From KACC-23026 sp963829575 (GTDB lineage: Bacteria; Bacillota; Bacilli; Bacillales; Sporolactobacillaceae), in NCBI GenBank assembly GCA_963829575.1, contig CAWHJF010000019.1, forward strand, positions 124,001 to 188,000: a stretch of DNA of 64,000 bases, read 5' to 3'. Positions within the stretch are counted from its first letter, which is position 1, and every line of letters begins with the position of its first letter. The notes beneath the pieces are model-generated. The model did not search any database and was not told the origin of the DNA. It saw only the letters and a program-made list of their open reading frames with translations. A program made the position numbers and the translations under genes. Positions 49,873 to 59,373 of this stretch are shown here, one piece after another.

Positions 49873-51048
49873 TCAATCACTGAACATATATTTCCTGTAT
49901 TCTTTTTGTATGGATAAAATGATACCCATTATAATCATGTTTGAAAAAATTGAACTTCCTCCATAAGACAAAAAGGGTAATGAGATCCCCTTGACCGGCA
50001 TAAGTCCTACAGTCATTCCAATATTTTGAAAGATTTGCAGCATAAGAATCATTAACGTTCCGGAACAAAGATAAGACCCAAAAGGAATCTTGGTTAATTG
50101 ACCGATTATAGTGACTCTGTATAAAAGTAAGAAAAACAAGCTAATAACTAAGGTACCCGCCAGAAAGCCCCCTTCTTCGGCAATGGCTGAAAAAATAAAA
50201 TCCGAGTTTTTCTCTGGGATATAAACGATACTGTTGCCAATTCCTTGTCCGGACAATTGCCCGCTTCCCACCGCTAAAAGAGATTGGTTGGTTTGATAGG
50301 CCATTGAACCATTCCCTCCAGGTTTAAGCCATCCTAGTATACGTGCCTGTTGGTGAGGGCTAAGAAGTGGGAGGAGATCATGAAAGAACACCGTTGGAAA
50401 GTTAAAATACAGAACCACTAATACCCCGATCAAGCCAATTGGAATTAAGGTTAATGGGAGGACAATTCGTGTTCGAACCCCAGAAAGCACAATAATGGTG
50501 ACACTTGCCGCCAAAAACAACAATGGCATCCCCGTATCCGGTTCTTTATAGACCAATAAAGTGGGTGGTAATGTAACCAATAGTATCTTTCCAATAAGTA
50601 AAAAGTCAGATCGTGTGGTACGAGTGGTATAAGTCAGATTATGTTTAACAGCTAAATTAGAGTTTAAGATTAACAAGAACACTTTTAAAAACTCGGAAGG
50701 CTGAATCATCCCTAACAAAGGAATGCTGATCCAACGTTTTGCCCCTAGGATATTAGGTACAATTGATGACGGTAAAACAGGTAAAGCGGCTACCATTAAA
50801 AATCCAACAATATAAAGAGGCCAAGCTAATCGTTCTATTTGATCCGTATCTAGATAAGCAAAGATTAAGAGCAGCACCGCTCCGATTATATAGTTAATCC
50901 CCTGTTTGAGCCCCAATTTCTGACTCCCATATAATCCTGTATGCTGAACACCATGAATCGCTAAGATACTTATGACACCAAAAGCAGCGATAAGGTATAA
51001 AATGGATACGTCCAATTTTTTAAGGAAAGCATTCAGTTCATTTATCAT
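49873..51048 (-). CDS. FtsW/RodA/SpoVE family peptidoglycan polymerase
   Basis: SEDS-family glycosyltransferase of 391 residues with ten membrane segments. Seen: GAKRWISIPLLGMIQPSEFLK, YKEPDTGMPLLFL with the catalytic Asp, the large extracellular loop with SGQGIGNSIVYIPEKNSDFIFSAIAEEGG and the C-terminal GISLPFLSYGGSS (each in part). It polymerises lipid II together with a class B penicillin-binding protein, none of which is adjacent. Probably RodA-like; paralogue not fixed. Confidence 0.93.
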   Translation of the reverse strand: MINELNAFLKKLDVSILYLIAAFGVISILAIHGVQHTGLYGSQKLGLKQGINYIIGAVLLLIFAYLDTDQIERLAWPLYIVGFLMVAALPVLPSSIVPNILGAKRWISIPLLGMIQPSEFLKVFLLILNSNLAVKHNLTYTTRTTRSDFLLIGKILLVTLPPTLLVYKEPDTGMPLLFLAASVTIIVLSGVRTRIVLPLTLIPIGLIGVLVVLYFNFPTVFFHDLLPLLSPHQQARILGWLKPGGNGSMAYQTNQSLLAVGSGQLSGQGIGNSIVYIPEKNSDFIFSAIAEEGGFLAGTLVISLFFLLLYRVTIIGQLTKIPFGSYLCSGTLMILMLQIFQNIGMTVGLMPVKGISLPFLSYGGSSIFSNMIIMGIILSIQKEYRKYMFSD

Positions 51049-51588
51049 TCTATTCGTTCTCCTATGTTCTTTAATGGCGTTGAATCTTGTTGTGTAGACG
51101 ACTCGTTCACTCTAAACCCTTACTAGTTTTAAACTTAAGGTTTGTTCCATAAGAGTTTAGGGCAAAACTTCAAAATCGATTCAAACTGTTTCAAGGCAAA
51201 GCACATCAGATTATATCACTTAAAAGTGAAATTTAAATGAAAAACATACTCGATCTCTTTAACCTTCTTCTTGAACTCTTCTTAAAGTACGCTTCCTTTT
51301 TCTTTTCTCCATATAAAAACTCGACAAGCATTTCGGGGTCGTACCAGTTGTTTTCTCGCCTTATGCTCAAACCTTTTTCGATTTTCCAAAGTTATTTTAG
51401 CTCGCCCCTCTTTAGTGTAAGGATCGTTAACCGATTTATTTGAACAATTCATTTATGACATTTCGATATAAATCTTAAAATATTCTTCAAGAAAATGTAA
51501 TAGGTTTCCAAGAAATTTCTAACTTTTAATGGGGATAATACAATGAACGATTATCATCATGAATCACAAAATACTGGAGGATGTTAAC
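51049..51588. other. Gene-free stretch between rodA-like and murT
   Basis: A divergent intergenic region of about 540 bases, AT-rich. A 68-codon open frame at 51237-51443 has no ribosome site and no protein-like pattern. Both flanking genes must have their promoters here; no specific regulatory motif was recognised. Confidence 0.4.
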
Positions 51589-52908
51589 TTGGGTTGGATA
51601 GTTATTATGATCAGTAAATGTATTTATTTTCTAAGTCGTCTACTCGGTAACAAGGGCACGACAATAAGTGGTACAGTCGCATTACGTTTGGATCCATTCG
51701 TATTAAAAAAAATAAATAAAAATATCAACACCATCCTATTTGTTACTGGAACAAACGGAAAAACAACAACCGCAAATTTATTAGCTAATATTATGAAAGA
51801 AAATGGGAATTCTGTCATTCACAACAAAGAAGGGGCAAATATGCTAACAGGAATTACTGCTTGCTTGATAAAGTCCGCTAACTGGAAAGGCGTAGTCACT
51901 GCTGACACCGCTGTTCTAGAAGTAGATGAGGGGAGTCTTCCTTTGGTTTTAGAACAGTTGACACCAACTCGAATTATTATTCTGAATTTCTTTAGAGATC
52001 AATTAGATCGATTCGGAGAGATTGATGTACTAATTAAAAGTATGAGTCAAGCAATAAAGCCTGTCGAAACCGAACTCATACTAAATGCGGATGACCCATT
52101 AGTTATGCAATTTGATTCTTTAGGGAAAAAATCCGTTCATTTTGGCGTGCAAAATGAGGCGCTAAGATTTGGAAATTATGCGCAGGGTGAATCGGTTTAT
52201 TGTCCTGTTTGCGGAAATGAATTGGTGTATCGCTCCATTCATTATGGTCAATTAGGAGACTATTCTTGTTCTTGTGGTTTCGCGAGAACACATCCAAAAT
52301 ATGAAGTAAGTTCAGCCGAACTTAATCAAACTCTGTGTTTTCAAATGAATGGATTTTCTTACAGGTCAACCCTTAAGGGGAATTATAATATTTACAACAG
52401 TGTAGCAGCCATTGCAGCTGCTTTTGAATCCGACGTTGAATATAATAAGATTCAGCAAGGATTGTCTCAGTATTCACTGAAAAATGGGCGTATGGAAACT
52501 TTTTATCATAAAGGCTTACCTTATATTTTAAATCTCAATAAAAATCCATCTGGTACGAATGTAATTATTAATGAAATTATGGGTGAAAACCAGCCAAAAC
52601 AACTTTTAATCATTCTTAATGATAATATGGCCGACGGAGAAGATATCTCTTGGATTTGGGATGTAGACTTCGAGAGTTTAAATACGAAGGAAATTGAAAA
52701 AATAATTTGCTCGGGCAGCAGATCCAGTGAATTAGTTTTAAGGCTTACGTATGATAATGTTTCGAATGATAAAATCATTAATCTTTCTAACATACATGAG
52801 GCTATTCAATACAGCCTTAATCATCCACTTCAAACGTATATACTGCCAACCTATACCGCTTTAGGGAAAGCTAAAGATGACTTAGTAAGGAAGGTTCAAC
52901 CGGTATGA
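51589..52908 (+). CDS. murT: MurT, lipid II isoglutaminyl synthase ligase subunit
   Basis: Mur ligase-like subunit, about 439 residues, that with GatD amidates the D-Glu of lipid II. Central ATP-binding motif LFVTGTNGKTTTANLLANIM, and a Cys4 zinc ribbon CPVCGNEL...CSCGF inserted in the Mur ligase domain as in staphylococcal MurT. A C-terminal DUF1727-type domain contains LNKNPSGTNVIINE and DGEDISWIWDVDFE. I choose the TTG at 51589 (GGAGG 8 bases before); an ATG at 51559 lacks a ribosome site. Overlaps gatD by 4 bases. Confidence 0.95.
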   Translation: MGWIVIMISKCIYFLSRLLGNKGTTISGTVALRLDPFVLKKINKNINTILFVTGTNGKTTTANLLANIMKENGNSVIHNKEGANMLTGITACLIKSANWKGVVTADTAVLEVDEGSLPLVLEQLTPTRIIILNFFRDQLDRFGEIDVLIKSMSQAIKPVETELILNADDPLVMQFDSLGKKSVHFGVQNEALRFGNYAQGESVYCPVCGNELVYRSIHYGQLGDYSCSCGFARTHPKYEVSSAELNQTLCFQMNGFSYRSTLKGNYNIYNSVAAIAAAFESDVEYNKIQQGLSQYSLKNGRMETFYHKGLPYILNLNKNPSGTNVIINEIMGENQPKQLLIILNDNMADGEDISWIWDVDFESLNTKEIEKIICSGSRSSELVLRLTYDNVSNDKIINLSNIHEAIQYSLNHPLQTYILPTYTALGKAKDDLVRKVQPV

Positions 52909-53630
52909 AGGAATTAATTCTATATAACTTTTTCCCAAAGCAGATGAATTTGTATGGTGATAGAGGAAATGTAACAGTTTTGCGACGACGCTGTGAATGG
53001 CGAAATATAAAACTGATTGTAAAGGAGGTCACGGATCAAGATCATCACTCACTTAGTGATGCGGATCTCCTATATATGGGAGGTGCAGGTGACCGTGAAC
53101 AACGTCTGATCAGCCAATTTTTCGGAAAAACGCTCTCAACTAATATTAAGAATGTTCTTGAAGATGGTGCTGCTTGTTTAGCCATTTGTGGTGGCTATCA
53201 GTTGTTAGGCAACTATTATGAAACACTAGACGGAACAAAAATAAAGGGAATCGGAATTTTTGATTATTATACAAAAGCCGATAGCAAACGACTAGTCGGT
53301 GATGTATTACTTGAGTCAGAACAATATGGAACAATTATTGGATTTGAAAATCACGCAGGCCAAACCTTCCATCAAGGCGTGCCTCTGGGGATCGTCAAAC
53401 ACGGTTATGGTAATAATCTAGAAGGCAAAACAGAGGGGTATCAAAATGGCCATTTCATCGGAACTTATCTTCATGGTCCTATTTTACCAAAGAATCCACT
53501 CTTGGCCGACAGACTAATAAAATGGGCTATGGAAAGAAAATATGGTGAGGATCCTTTATTTCCATTAGAAAACAATGAAGAAGCGGCAAGAACCCAGGCA
53601 ATTAACCGAATAAAACAACGTCGTTCTTAA
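52905..53630 (+). CDS. gatD: GatD, glutamine amidotransferase subunit of lipid II isoglutaminyl synthase
   Basis: CobB/CobQ-like glutamine amidotransferase of 241 residues that supplies ammonia to MurT. Nucleophile Cys in CLAICGGYQLLG, the conserved MGGAGDREQ motif, and the His in GTYLHGPILPKNP. It overlaps murT by ATGA, the usual arrangement. Confidence 0.96.
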   Translation: MKELILYNFFPKQMNLYGDRGNVTVLRRRCEWRNIKLIVKEVTDQDHHSLSDADLLYMGGAGDREQRLISQFFGKTLSTNIKNVLEDGAACLAICGGYQLLGNYYETLDGTKIKGIGIFDYYTKADSKRLVGDVLLESEQYGTIIGFENHAGQTFHQGVPLGIVKHGYGNNLEGKTEGYQNGHFIGTYLHGPILPKNPLLADRLIKWAMERKYGEDPLFPLENNEEAARTQAINRIKQRRS

Positions 53631-53811
53631 AGAACGCGGGCCGGTTCTCTCGCTTCCTTTCGTAATGCATGAAGCAAATTAGAGGCCGGGGAGCTTCTAC
53701 CCTTAGCAGCTCGACCAGCCTCATTACGATAACATTCTGTGAAATACTAGTTTTTAGAGCGTGAAAGGTACCGCCTGTTATTTACTATCCTGTCACTTTT
53801 GACATGTAACC

Positions 53812-54678
53812 TTATTCTAAAAACTCCCGTACAATTCTTGTGAATTCATGCGGTTCTTCAATAAAGGTGAAGTGGGCACTATTTTCTAGCACCTTGTATT
53901 TGGCATTTGGAACCAGGTTTGCGTAATAGTGTGTGGTATTCGGTGTCGCTTCGTCATATCGCCCACACATGAAAAGAGTAGGCATGTCGATTTCATGTAG
54001 ACGATCGGTTACATCGAAATCACGTAATGTACCCGTCACTGTAAATTCGGACGGGCCCCACATCATGCCATAGATCTCTTCGTTCATTTGTTCCATTGCC
54101 TCCATAAGCTCTTCAGGCCAAGGAAGCTTTCGGCAAACATGCTGTTCATAATATTCGATCATGGCTTTCTGGTATCCCTCTGAATCCGTTGTATGATTTC
54201 GTTCACAGGTTTCGATGATCTCCTGTGTCTCTTTTGGAAAAGCTTTGAGGTAGTCCCTCTGGTCCTTTTCCTATAGTCTGGCACTAAGTGCAGGGCTTGA
54301 AAAGATGGCACTTATAACGCCTTTTGGTTTTTTTAATAGATAAGCGCCTAGAAGCATCGTTCCCCAAGAATGACCAAGAATATGAACATCTTCTAACCCA
54401 AGGTAGTCTCTTACCTGTTCTAACTCATCGACAAATCGTTCCAGTGTCCATAATGAAGAATCCTTTGGTGAATCAGATTTCCCTCCGCCTAATTGGTCAT
54501 AATAGATCACTGGACGTTCTTCACCCAGCATCCTAAGAGGATCAGATTCCATACTTGCCCCCCCTGGACCACCATGAAGAACAAGTAACGGAATACCTGG
54601 ACCATCACCGGCAATACGATACGATACCTTACCTCCTGTAACCGAAATAAAACCTTCCTTATCCCTAATTCGCTTCAC
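53812..54678 (-). pseudogene. Proline iminopeptidase-like alpha/beta hydrolase with internal TAG
   Basis: Alpha/beta hydrolase of the S33 family: LLVLHGGPGGASM, YYDQLGGGKSD, nucleophile elbow GHSWGTMLLG, then a TAG at 54271-54273 after SPALSARL, where homologues commonly have Trp. The frame continues unbroken as EKDQRDYLKAF to the Asp and His regions (MCGRYDEATP, NSAHFTFIEEP). A single TGG-to-TAG change explains it. GTG start at 54678 with GAGAGG upstream. Confidence 0.85.
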
Positions 54679-54952
54679 AAATTTCACCCCTCTCAGTAGG
54701 TTATCTCCAAAATAGTTATCAAACAGCCATCGAGAGTATCGAAACACATCTCTTTAAAGCTCTAAAAATCTAATTCCTTACCAACATCTAATCATCCTTT
54801 AAATTGATCAATGGTGTGTATGCGATGTTTCATAAGGCAATGGTTTCAACATGGGTCGAATGTTGGTCGATGAGGCTTTTAATGGAGTTGTGTTTCCCTT
54901 TTTACTAGAAATAGAATGATCTCGCTGCAATAAAAACAGAGCCTTATAAGAA

Positions 54953-54987
54953 AAAACCTTCATTTTTCTTATAAAAATGAAGGTTTT
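54953..54987 (-). terminator. Terminator of the hxlAB operon
   Basis: A 15-bp stem, AAAACCTTCATTTTT with its complement, starting just after the hxlB stop. The stretch 54679-54952 before it has no supported feature. Confidence 0.85.
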
Positions 54988-54992
54988 CTGGA

Positions 54993-55541
54993 CTATTCTA
55001 AGTTACTATGCTGCTTGAAGGCTATTTTGTGATTTACACTTTTTTGCTCAGCATAAAGTAAACAGATGGCGTCAAAAAGAATATGAACGGATTGGTCAAA
55101 AAGTGATCCCAGTGGTTGAATGGATTCCATTTCATTGTCTTTGCGATACTTAGTTGCTCCTGGTACATTCAGTATGTCTGTTGCATGGTTTGCTAAGGGA
55201 GAATTCGGATCAGTGGTCACTGCGATGACCTCACAATGCAGTGCTTTTGTTTTTTTCGAAACAAGCACAACATTTTGAGTTTTTCCTGAGCCAGAAACCG
55301 CAACAAGTAAATCCCCTTCAGCAATTGATGGTGTAATCGTTTCACCAACTACGTATACAGTAGCACCCAGATGCATTAAACGCATCGCAAACGATTTTGC
55401 CATGAGACCTGATCGACCTTCACCAACAACAAAAATGCGTTTTGATTTCATAATTTTTTGACTAATGTTCTCGAAGTCACTCTCATTTACTTTATCAAGA
55501 ACAGTTGCAATTTCTGTTACTATTTTATTTAGTGTTTCCAT
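54993..55541 (-). CDS. hxlB: 6-phospho-3-hexuloisomerase
   Basis: SIS-domain isomerase of 182 residues that converts hexulose-6-phosphate to fructose-6-phosphate in the ribulose monophosphate pathway. Seen: RIFVVGEGRSGLMAKSFAMRL, HLGATVYVVGETITPSI, VAVSGSGKTQNVV and the C-terminal FDQSVHILFDAICL. ATG at 55541 with GGAGGGG upstream; follows hxlA directly (stop TAG, one base, ATG). Confidence 0.93.
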   Translation of the reverse strand: METLNKIVTEIATVLDKVNESDFENISQKIMKSKRIFVVGEGRSGLMAKSFAMRLMHLGATVYVVGETITPSIAEGDLLVAVSGSGKTQNVVLVSKKTKALHCEVIAVTTDPNSPLANHATDILNVPGATKYRKDNEMESIQPLGSLFDQSVHILFDAICLLYAEQKSVNHKIAFKQHSNLE

Positions 55542-55542
55542 T

Positions 55543-56172
55543 CTAAATCCCCTCCAAAGCAAGTGAATGAAACGCTTGGGCTGATGTAAGTTTATTATTG
55601 GCTTTTGTGATCGCTGACCCTATAATGACAACGTGCGGCTTTAGGTAACTTAAATTTTTAACTGAATCTAAAGTAATCCCACCAGCAAATGCCAATTTTT
55701 TTCCGGATTGGTAAAGATGATCGTAGTCTTGAGTTTGTTTATATTGATTCCCATTAAATTCTTGTTCGTCTTTACTAACATGACTACAAAAAATTGCATC
55801 GTAATTTAAAAGGCGTTCTTGAACCCTTTTTTCAGTATTTAACAAGTCAATCATAATCTCTTTGTTCCAATTAGCTGCAATCTCTAGGCTCTTTTCAATG
55901 GTTACAAATGGTGCTGTGCCCATTACTGTTGAAACATCAGCCCCTGCCTCAAAACATAATTCCAATTCATATTTTACATTATCCATAGTTTTCATATCAG
56001 CTAATACAATTTTATCAGGGAAAGTAGACTTGATTTGTCTAACACTTTCAACTCCAAATTCCTTTATCAATGACGTCCCAACTTCAATCCAATTCACATA
56101 ATCTTTTACTTCTGTTACAATATTAATTGCCTCTTCTATCGACAGTCTATCTAAAGCAAGCTGAATGTTCAT
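55543..56172 (-). CDS. hxlA: 3-hexulose-6-phosphate synthase family protein, divergent
   Basis: OMP-decarboxylase-superfamily aldolase of 209 residues: LALDRLSIEEA, IEVGTSLIKEFG, LADMKTMD (the DxKxxD metal/catalytic motif), AGADVSTVMGTAPFVTI and LAFAGGITLDSV. The usual HTGYD motif of HPS is replaced by SHVSKD, and DAGG after the Asp is NVKY, so the substrate may differ from formaldehyde plus ribulose-5-phosphate. Start ATG at 56172 after GAGGGGGG. A LacI-type operator is 28 bases upstream. Confidence 0.85.
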   Translation of the reverse strand: MNIQLALDRLSIEEAINIVTEVKDYVNWIEVGTSLIKEFGVESVRQIKSTFPDKIVLADMKTMDNVKYELELCFEAGADVSTVMGTAPFVTIEKSLEIAANWNKEIMIDLLNTEKRVQERLLNYDAIFCSHVSKDEQEFNGNQYKQTQDYDHLYQSGKKLAFAGGITLDSVKNLSYLKPHVVIIGSAITKANNKLTSAQAFHSLALEGI

Positions 56173-56199
56173 TATTACCCCCCTCACAATAAAACGGTT

Positions 56200-56215
56200 T
56201 ACTAAATCGATTTAT
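56200..56215. promoter_or_regulatory. Putative LacI-family operator before hxlA
   Basis: TACTAAATCGATTTAT with palindromic core TAAATCGATTTA. A near-identical sequence occurs at 58240-58255. Confidence 0.65.
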
Positions 56216-56325
56216 CGAATTATAAACTATTCCTAATTAAAATCGCAAGTCCTCCTGTTTACCTAACTCCTAGCGACCATAAATTCCGTTAGAAAGGTCT
56301 GTACCGCTTTATATTTTACCTATTA

Positions 56326-57327
56326 TTAAGGATGCGAAAGTGATTCACGAATACATAATTCACATGGGAAAACATACTCCCTTGCTTCAATATCTTCCTT
56401 GTTAATTTGTTGTAAGAGAAGTTCCGCAGCTTTCTTTCCCATTTCAAATGAGGGTTGAGCGATTGTCGTGATTGAAGGATTCGCCACATCCGCAAATGGA
56501 AGATTATCAAAAACAATGAGTGAAAAATCATTCGGGATATTTAGTTTCTTTTTCTTTATAAAGCGAAGCACTTCTATTAAAACTAAATCATTAGCAGCAA
56601 TTAAGGCGGTAGGCGGATTTTCACTTGAAAATAACGTTTCTAATGCTAATCCAATCCGATCAATTTCTTCAATTCCTATAAGTCTAGGATCCAAAGGTAA
56701 TCCTAAATCTTTCATCGCTTGTTTGTAACCCTCTATTCGATCAACGCGCGTACTAATGACAAGAGGTTGAGTTACGATAGCAATTCTCTGATGACCGTTA
56801 GATGCAAGCTGCTCTATTGCCTGTTGAGTAGCCTCTTTATTGTTAACAACTACTGTATGAATAGGTAAATCAGGAACTTTTCGATCCATAAATACAACTG
56901 GATAATTTTCCTCAACCATTTGTTTATACAAATCAACATTTTGACCTGTCGGAAAAATAATCAAGCCATCAACTTGTTTTGCTCTAAGCATTTCAATATA
57001 ATTTTTTTCTTTTTCGGGGTCATTATCGGCATTACAAAATATCGCATGCATTTCATATTTATGACAAAAATCTTCAATAGCTCGACTGACTTCTGTTGAA
57101 AGTCTATGCATAATGTTTGCTACAATAATGCCTACCATTGACGTTCTTTTTTGCTTCAAACTTCTTGCTATATAGTTAGGCTGATAACGAAGGTCGTCCA
57201 CGGCTTTTTGTATTTTCTTTCGTGTTTCTTCACCCATATAACGATATCTTTTATTAAGAAATTGCGATACCGTACTCTTAGAGACTCCCGCTTCCCTAGC
57301 TACATCTCCAATCGTAATTTTACTCAT
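56326..57327 (-). CDS. LacI-family transcriptional regulator
   Basis: Repressor of 333 residues. HTH: ITIGDVAREAGVSKSTVSQFL; hinge RYQPNYIARSLKQKRT; then a periplasmic-binding-like domain with IFPTGQNVDLYKQM, ALIAANDLVLIEVLRF and PSITTIAQPSFEMGKKAAEL. It lies between the hxl genes and a decayed transporter/kinase operon, and both have the same operator type, so it likely controls them. The inducer is unknown. Confidence 0.93.
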   Translation of the reverse strand: MSKITIGDVAREAGVSKSTVSQFLNKRYRYMGEETRKKIQKAVDDLRYQPNYIARSLKQKRTSMVGIIVANIMHRLSTEVSRAIEDFCHKYEMHAIFCNADNDPEKEKNYIEMLRAKQVDGLIIFPTGQNVDLYKQMVEENYPVVFMDRKVPDLPIHTVVVNNKEATQQAIEQLASNGHQRIAIVTQPLVISTRVDRIEGYKQAMKDLGLPLDPRLIGIEEIDRIGLALETLFSSENPPTALIAANDLVLIEVLRFIKKKKLNIPNDFSLIVFDNLPFADVANPSITTIAQPSFEMGKKAAELLLQQINKEDIEAREYVFPCELCIRESLSHP

Positions 57328-57438
57328 AAATATCGACCTCTTTGCTACTTAGACTTACTCTATTTTATAGTTAATTTTAAAAATTATCCAGTAACAGTAA
57401 GTCAAAGAAAAATCCCCCATTTTTTCTAGGGGAGTCTA

Positions 57439-57710
57439 TTAAGCCACTTTTTCTATTTTGTTCTTTTTATGTTTTTGTGAATTATTCACAGCAAGAATAG
57501 TCAGAATGGCAGAGGCGAATAAAGAACCTGCCATGAAAACATATGATGCCCCAAATCCACCTGTTGCACCATTCAAATATCCAACTACATAAGCGCCTAT
57601 AAATGAACCTATAGCGCCATGCTATTAATTAAAGCTATTGCTCCACCGGATACGTTTTGTGGTAAAATTTCAGGTATAATTGCAAAAAATGGTCCATATG
57701 GCGCTTTCAT
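57439..57710 (-). pseudogene. C-terminal remnant of a sugar-acid MFS transporter
   Basis: Reads KAPYGPFFAIIPEILPQNVS, GGAIALINSM, then shifts frame to GAIGSFIGAYVVGYLNGATG, GFGASYVFMAGSLFASAIL, as in the last two helices of ACS-type (glucarate/gluconate/phthalate) transporters. About 350 residues are missing at the N-terminus. Confidence 0.8.
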
Positions 57711-57711
57711 T

Positions 57712-58114
57712 TTATAACACCTCTTTTAATTTTAAATTTGATTGTATATATTCATTTAATTCAACTCGTGTAGGATAACCTTCATGATCACCAGGTGATT
57801 GAATGGCCAGGGCACCAATTGCATTCCCACGAATCACTGATTCTTTTATTGATAACCCTTCAAGTAGTTCACTTATAAGGCCAACAGCAAATCCATGTAC
57901 AATATAGTCACTAAAAGCATCATTTCCTAATTTACTTACCCATCAAGAGTGAAAACCCAATCGAGCTAAACCAACAGCGACATTTACCTCGGCTCCAGCT
58001 AAGCCACGTGTATACTGATCAACTTTACTCAGAGGCCCAACACTATTTGCTATGAACATTGCCATTGCTTCAACATAAGTCAACATAAGTCATAACATCT
58101 AATTTTTTGTGCAT
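57712..58114 (-). pseudogene. Remnant of a PfkB-type (KDG kinase-like) sugar kinase
   Basis: Starts MHKKLDVMTY after a GAGGAA ribosome site, is disrupted by a small tandem duplication of TGACTTATGT, continues AMAMFIANSVGPLSKVDQYT and VNVAVGLARLGFHS, has an in-frame TGA, then WVSKLGNDAFSDYI fused directly to VHGFAVGLISELLEGL and ends KLKEVL. The middle of the enzyme is gone. It resembles the intact kinase at 59374. Confidence 0.85.
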
Positions 58115-58227
58115 AAAGGTTCCTCGCTTTCAAGATCAAGTTGATAAAGTATCGTGTGTTATGTGTAGGAACAAGTGAAAATTCTAAGCTTTATCTTAAC
58201 AATTCAAACCTGTTAATAAAACAGGTC

Positions 58228-58262
58228 GATAAATCGGTCTACTAAATCGGTTTATAAACCGA
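58228..58262. promoter_or_regulatory. Putative LacI-family operators before the decayed operon
   Basis: GATAAATCGGTCTAC and TACTAAATCGGTTTAT in tandem, the second almost equal to the site before hxlA, continuing as TTTATAAACCGA. They lie about 115 bases before the kinase remnant. The stretch 58263-58522 shows only broken minus-strand reading frames that I cannot name. Confidence 0.6.
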
Positions 58263-58522
58263 GTATAAATGATATGAAAGCGTTTTTCAACAGGTATCCA
58301 TTAAGTTTTTTCAAAATTCGAGTTGCTCCATTATGGGAGTCTTCTCCATTAAATATAAAATTGAGTTATGTGACTTTGACTCTAATCCTTGATAAATAAA
58401 ATGGATCGTTTACCTTCAGATCTGTACCTATATATTCATTCCGTATGTGTAAATAGCGCATTCCAAGAACTCTATCTTCCTGTAAAGGTAACTCTTTCCA
58501 ATAGGTGAATCGAAAATAGAAC

Positions 58523-59170
58523 TTACTCAATTATTTCCACATTACTCTTATTCATTGCATGAACGAATTGTTTGGCTTTTTTTGTAATGTGCTCTAGGTT
58601 TTCTTTCGTGTATCGACTTGGCAAAGTTGTCAGATTACTGCCTACCCCCACTCCAATAGCCCCAGCTTCAAAATACCCCCTAATATTCTCAATATTGATC
58701 CCACCTGTTGGTAATAATGGGATTTGTGGGAGAGGACCTTTGATAGCCTTTATAAAATCCACCCCCAATATATTAGCAGGGAAAACTTTTACTGCGTCAG
58801 CACCTAGGTTATAAGCCTGAAGAATTTCTGTAGGTGTCATTGCCCCGAGTATACACGTTTTTCCATAATCTTTCGTTACTCGAATTACATCTTCTTGAAC
58901 CATTGGAGTAAAAATGAACTCCGCTCCAGCTTGAATCGCCTTTTCCGCTGTTTCCACGTTTAAAACTGTCCCAGCTCCGACAAGTACCTCCCTCTTCCGA
59001 TAATATTTTACTAATTTTTCAATTACTTTTATTGCGTGCGGGTTTTCCATCGTGATTTCTAAAATCGTGACCTTTCCTTTTATTAATGCTTCTGATAAAT
59101 CCACTGCACTTTCTTCTGTGATGTCACGAATCACCGCAACAATTCCTCTACCTTTAATCTCATTTAACAT
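58523..59170 (-). CDS. eda: KDPG/KHG aldolase family protein
   Basis: Class I aldolase of 215 residues cleaving 2-keto-3-deoxy-6-phosphogluconate (or 4-hydroxy-2-oxoglutarate). Seen: GIVAVIRDITEESAVDLSEA, LEITMENPHAIKVI with the catalytic Glu, LVGAGTVLNVETAEKAIQAG, FIFTPMVQEDV, AVKVFPANILG with the Schiff-base Lys, and PLLPTGGINIENI. I prefer ATG 59170 since AGGAGGA lies 9 bases upstream. It is separated from the kinase gene upstream by a terminator, so it likely has its own promoter. Confidence 0.93.
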   Translation of the reverse strand: MLNEIKGRGIVAVIRDITEESAVDLSEALIKGKVTILEITMENPHAIKVIEKLVKYYRKREVLVGAGTVLNVETAEKAIQAGAEFIFTPMVQEDVIRVTKDYGKTCILGAMTPTEILQAYNLGADAVKVFPANILGVDFIKAIKGPLPQIPLLPTGGINIENIRGYFEAGAIGVGVGSNLTTLPSRYTKENLEHITKKAKQFVHAMNKSNVEIIE

Positions 59171-59332
59171 GTTTACCATTCCTCCTAAATCCTAAAGTAT
59201 TTATTATCTGTTTAAAACAAATGCATTGATTTATGTCCCTTTCTAGTTCAACTTATTAACTCTAAGTTACCGTAAAAACTTTTGTGAAGCACACACATTA
59301 TCTCGATTAAAAATCGTCATACTAACAAGAAT

Positions 59333-59358
59333 GAAGCCAGCAAATATCTGCTAGCTTC
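59333..59358 (-). terminator. Hairpin after the PfkB kinase gene
   Basis: GAAGCCAGCA/TGCTAGCTTC, 10 bp with one mismatch, 15 bases past the kinase stop. Confidence 0.65.
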
Positions 59359-59373
59359 CTCATTTTCACCTTA

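Noticed and set aside
51237..51443. 68-codon frame upstream of murT
   Set aside because: No ribosome site, low-complexity Phe/Leu/Ser composition, and it lies in a divergent promoter region.
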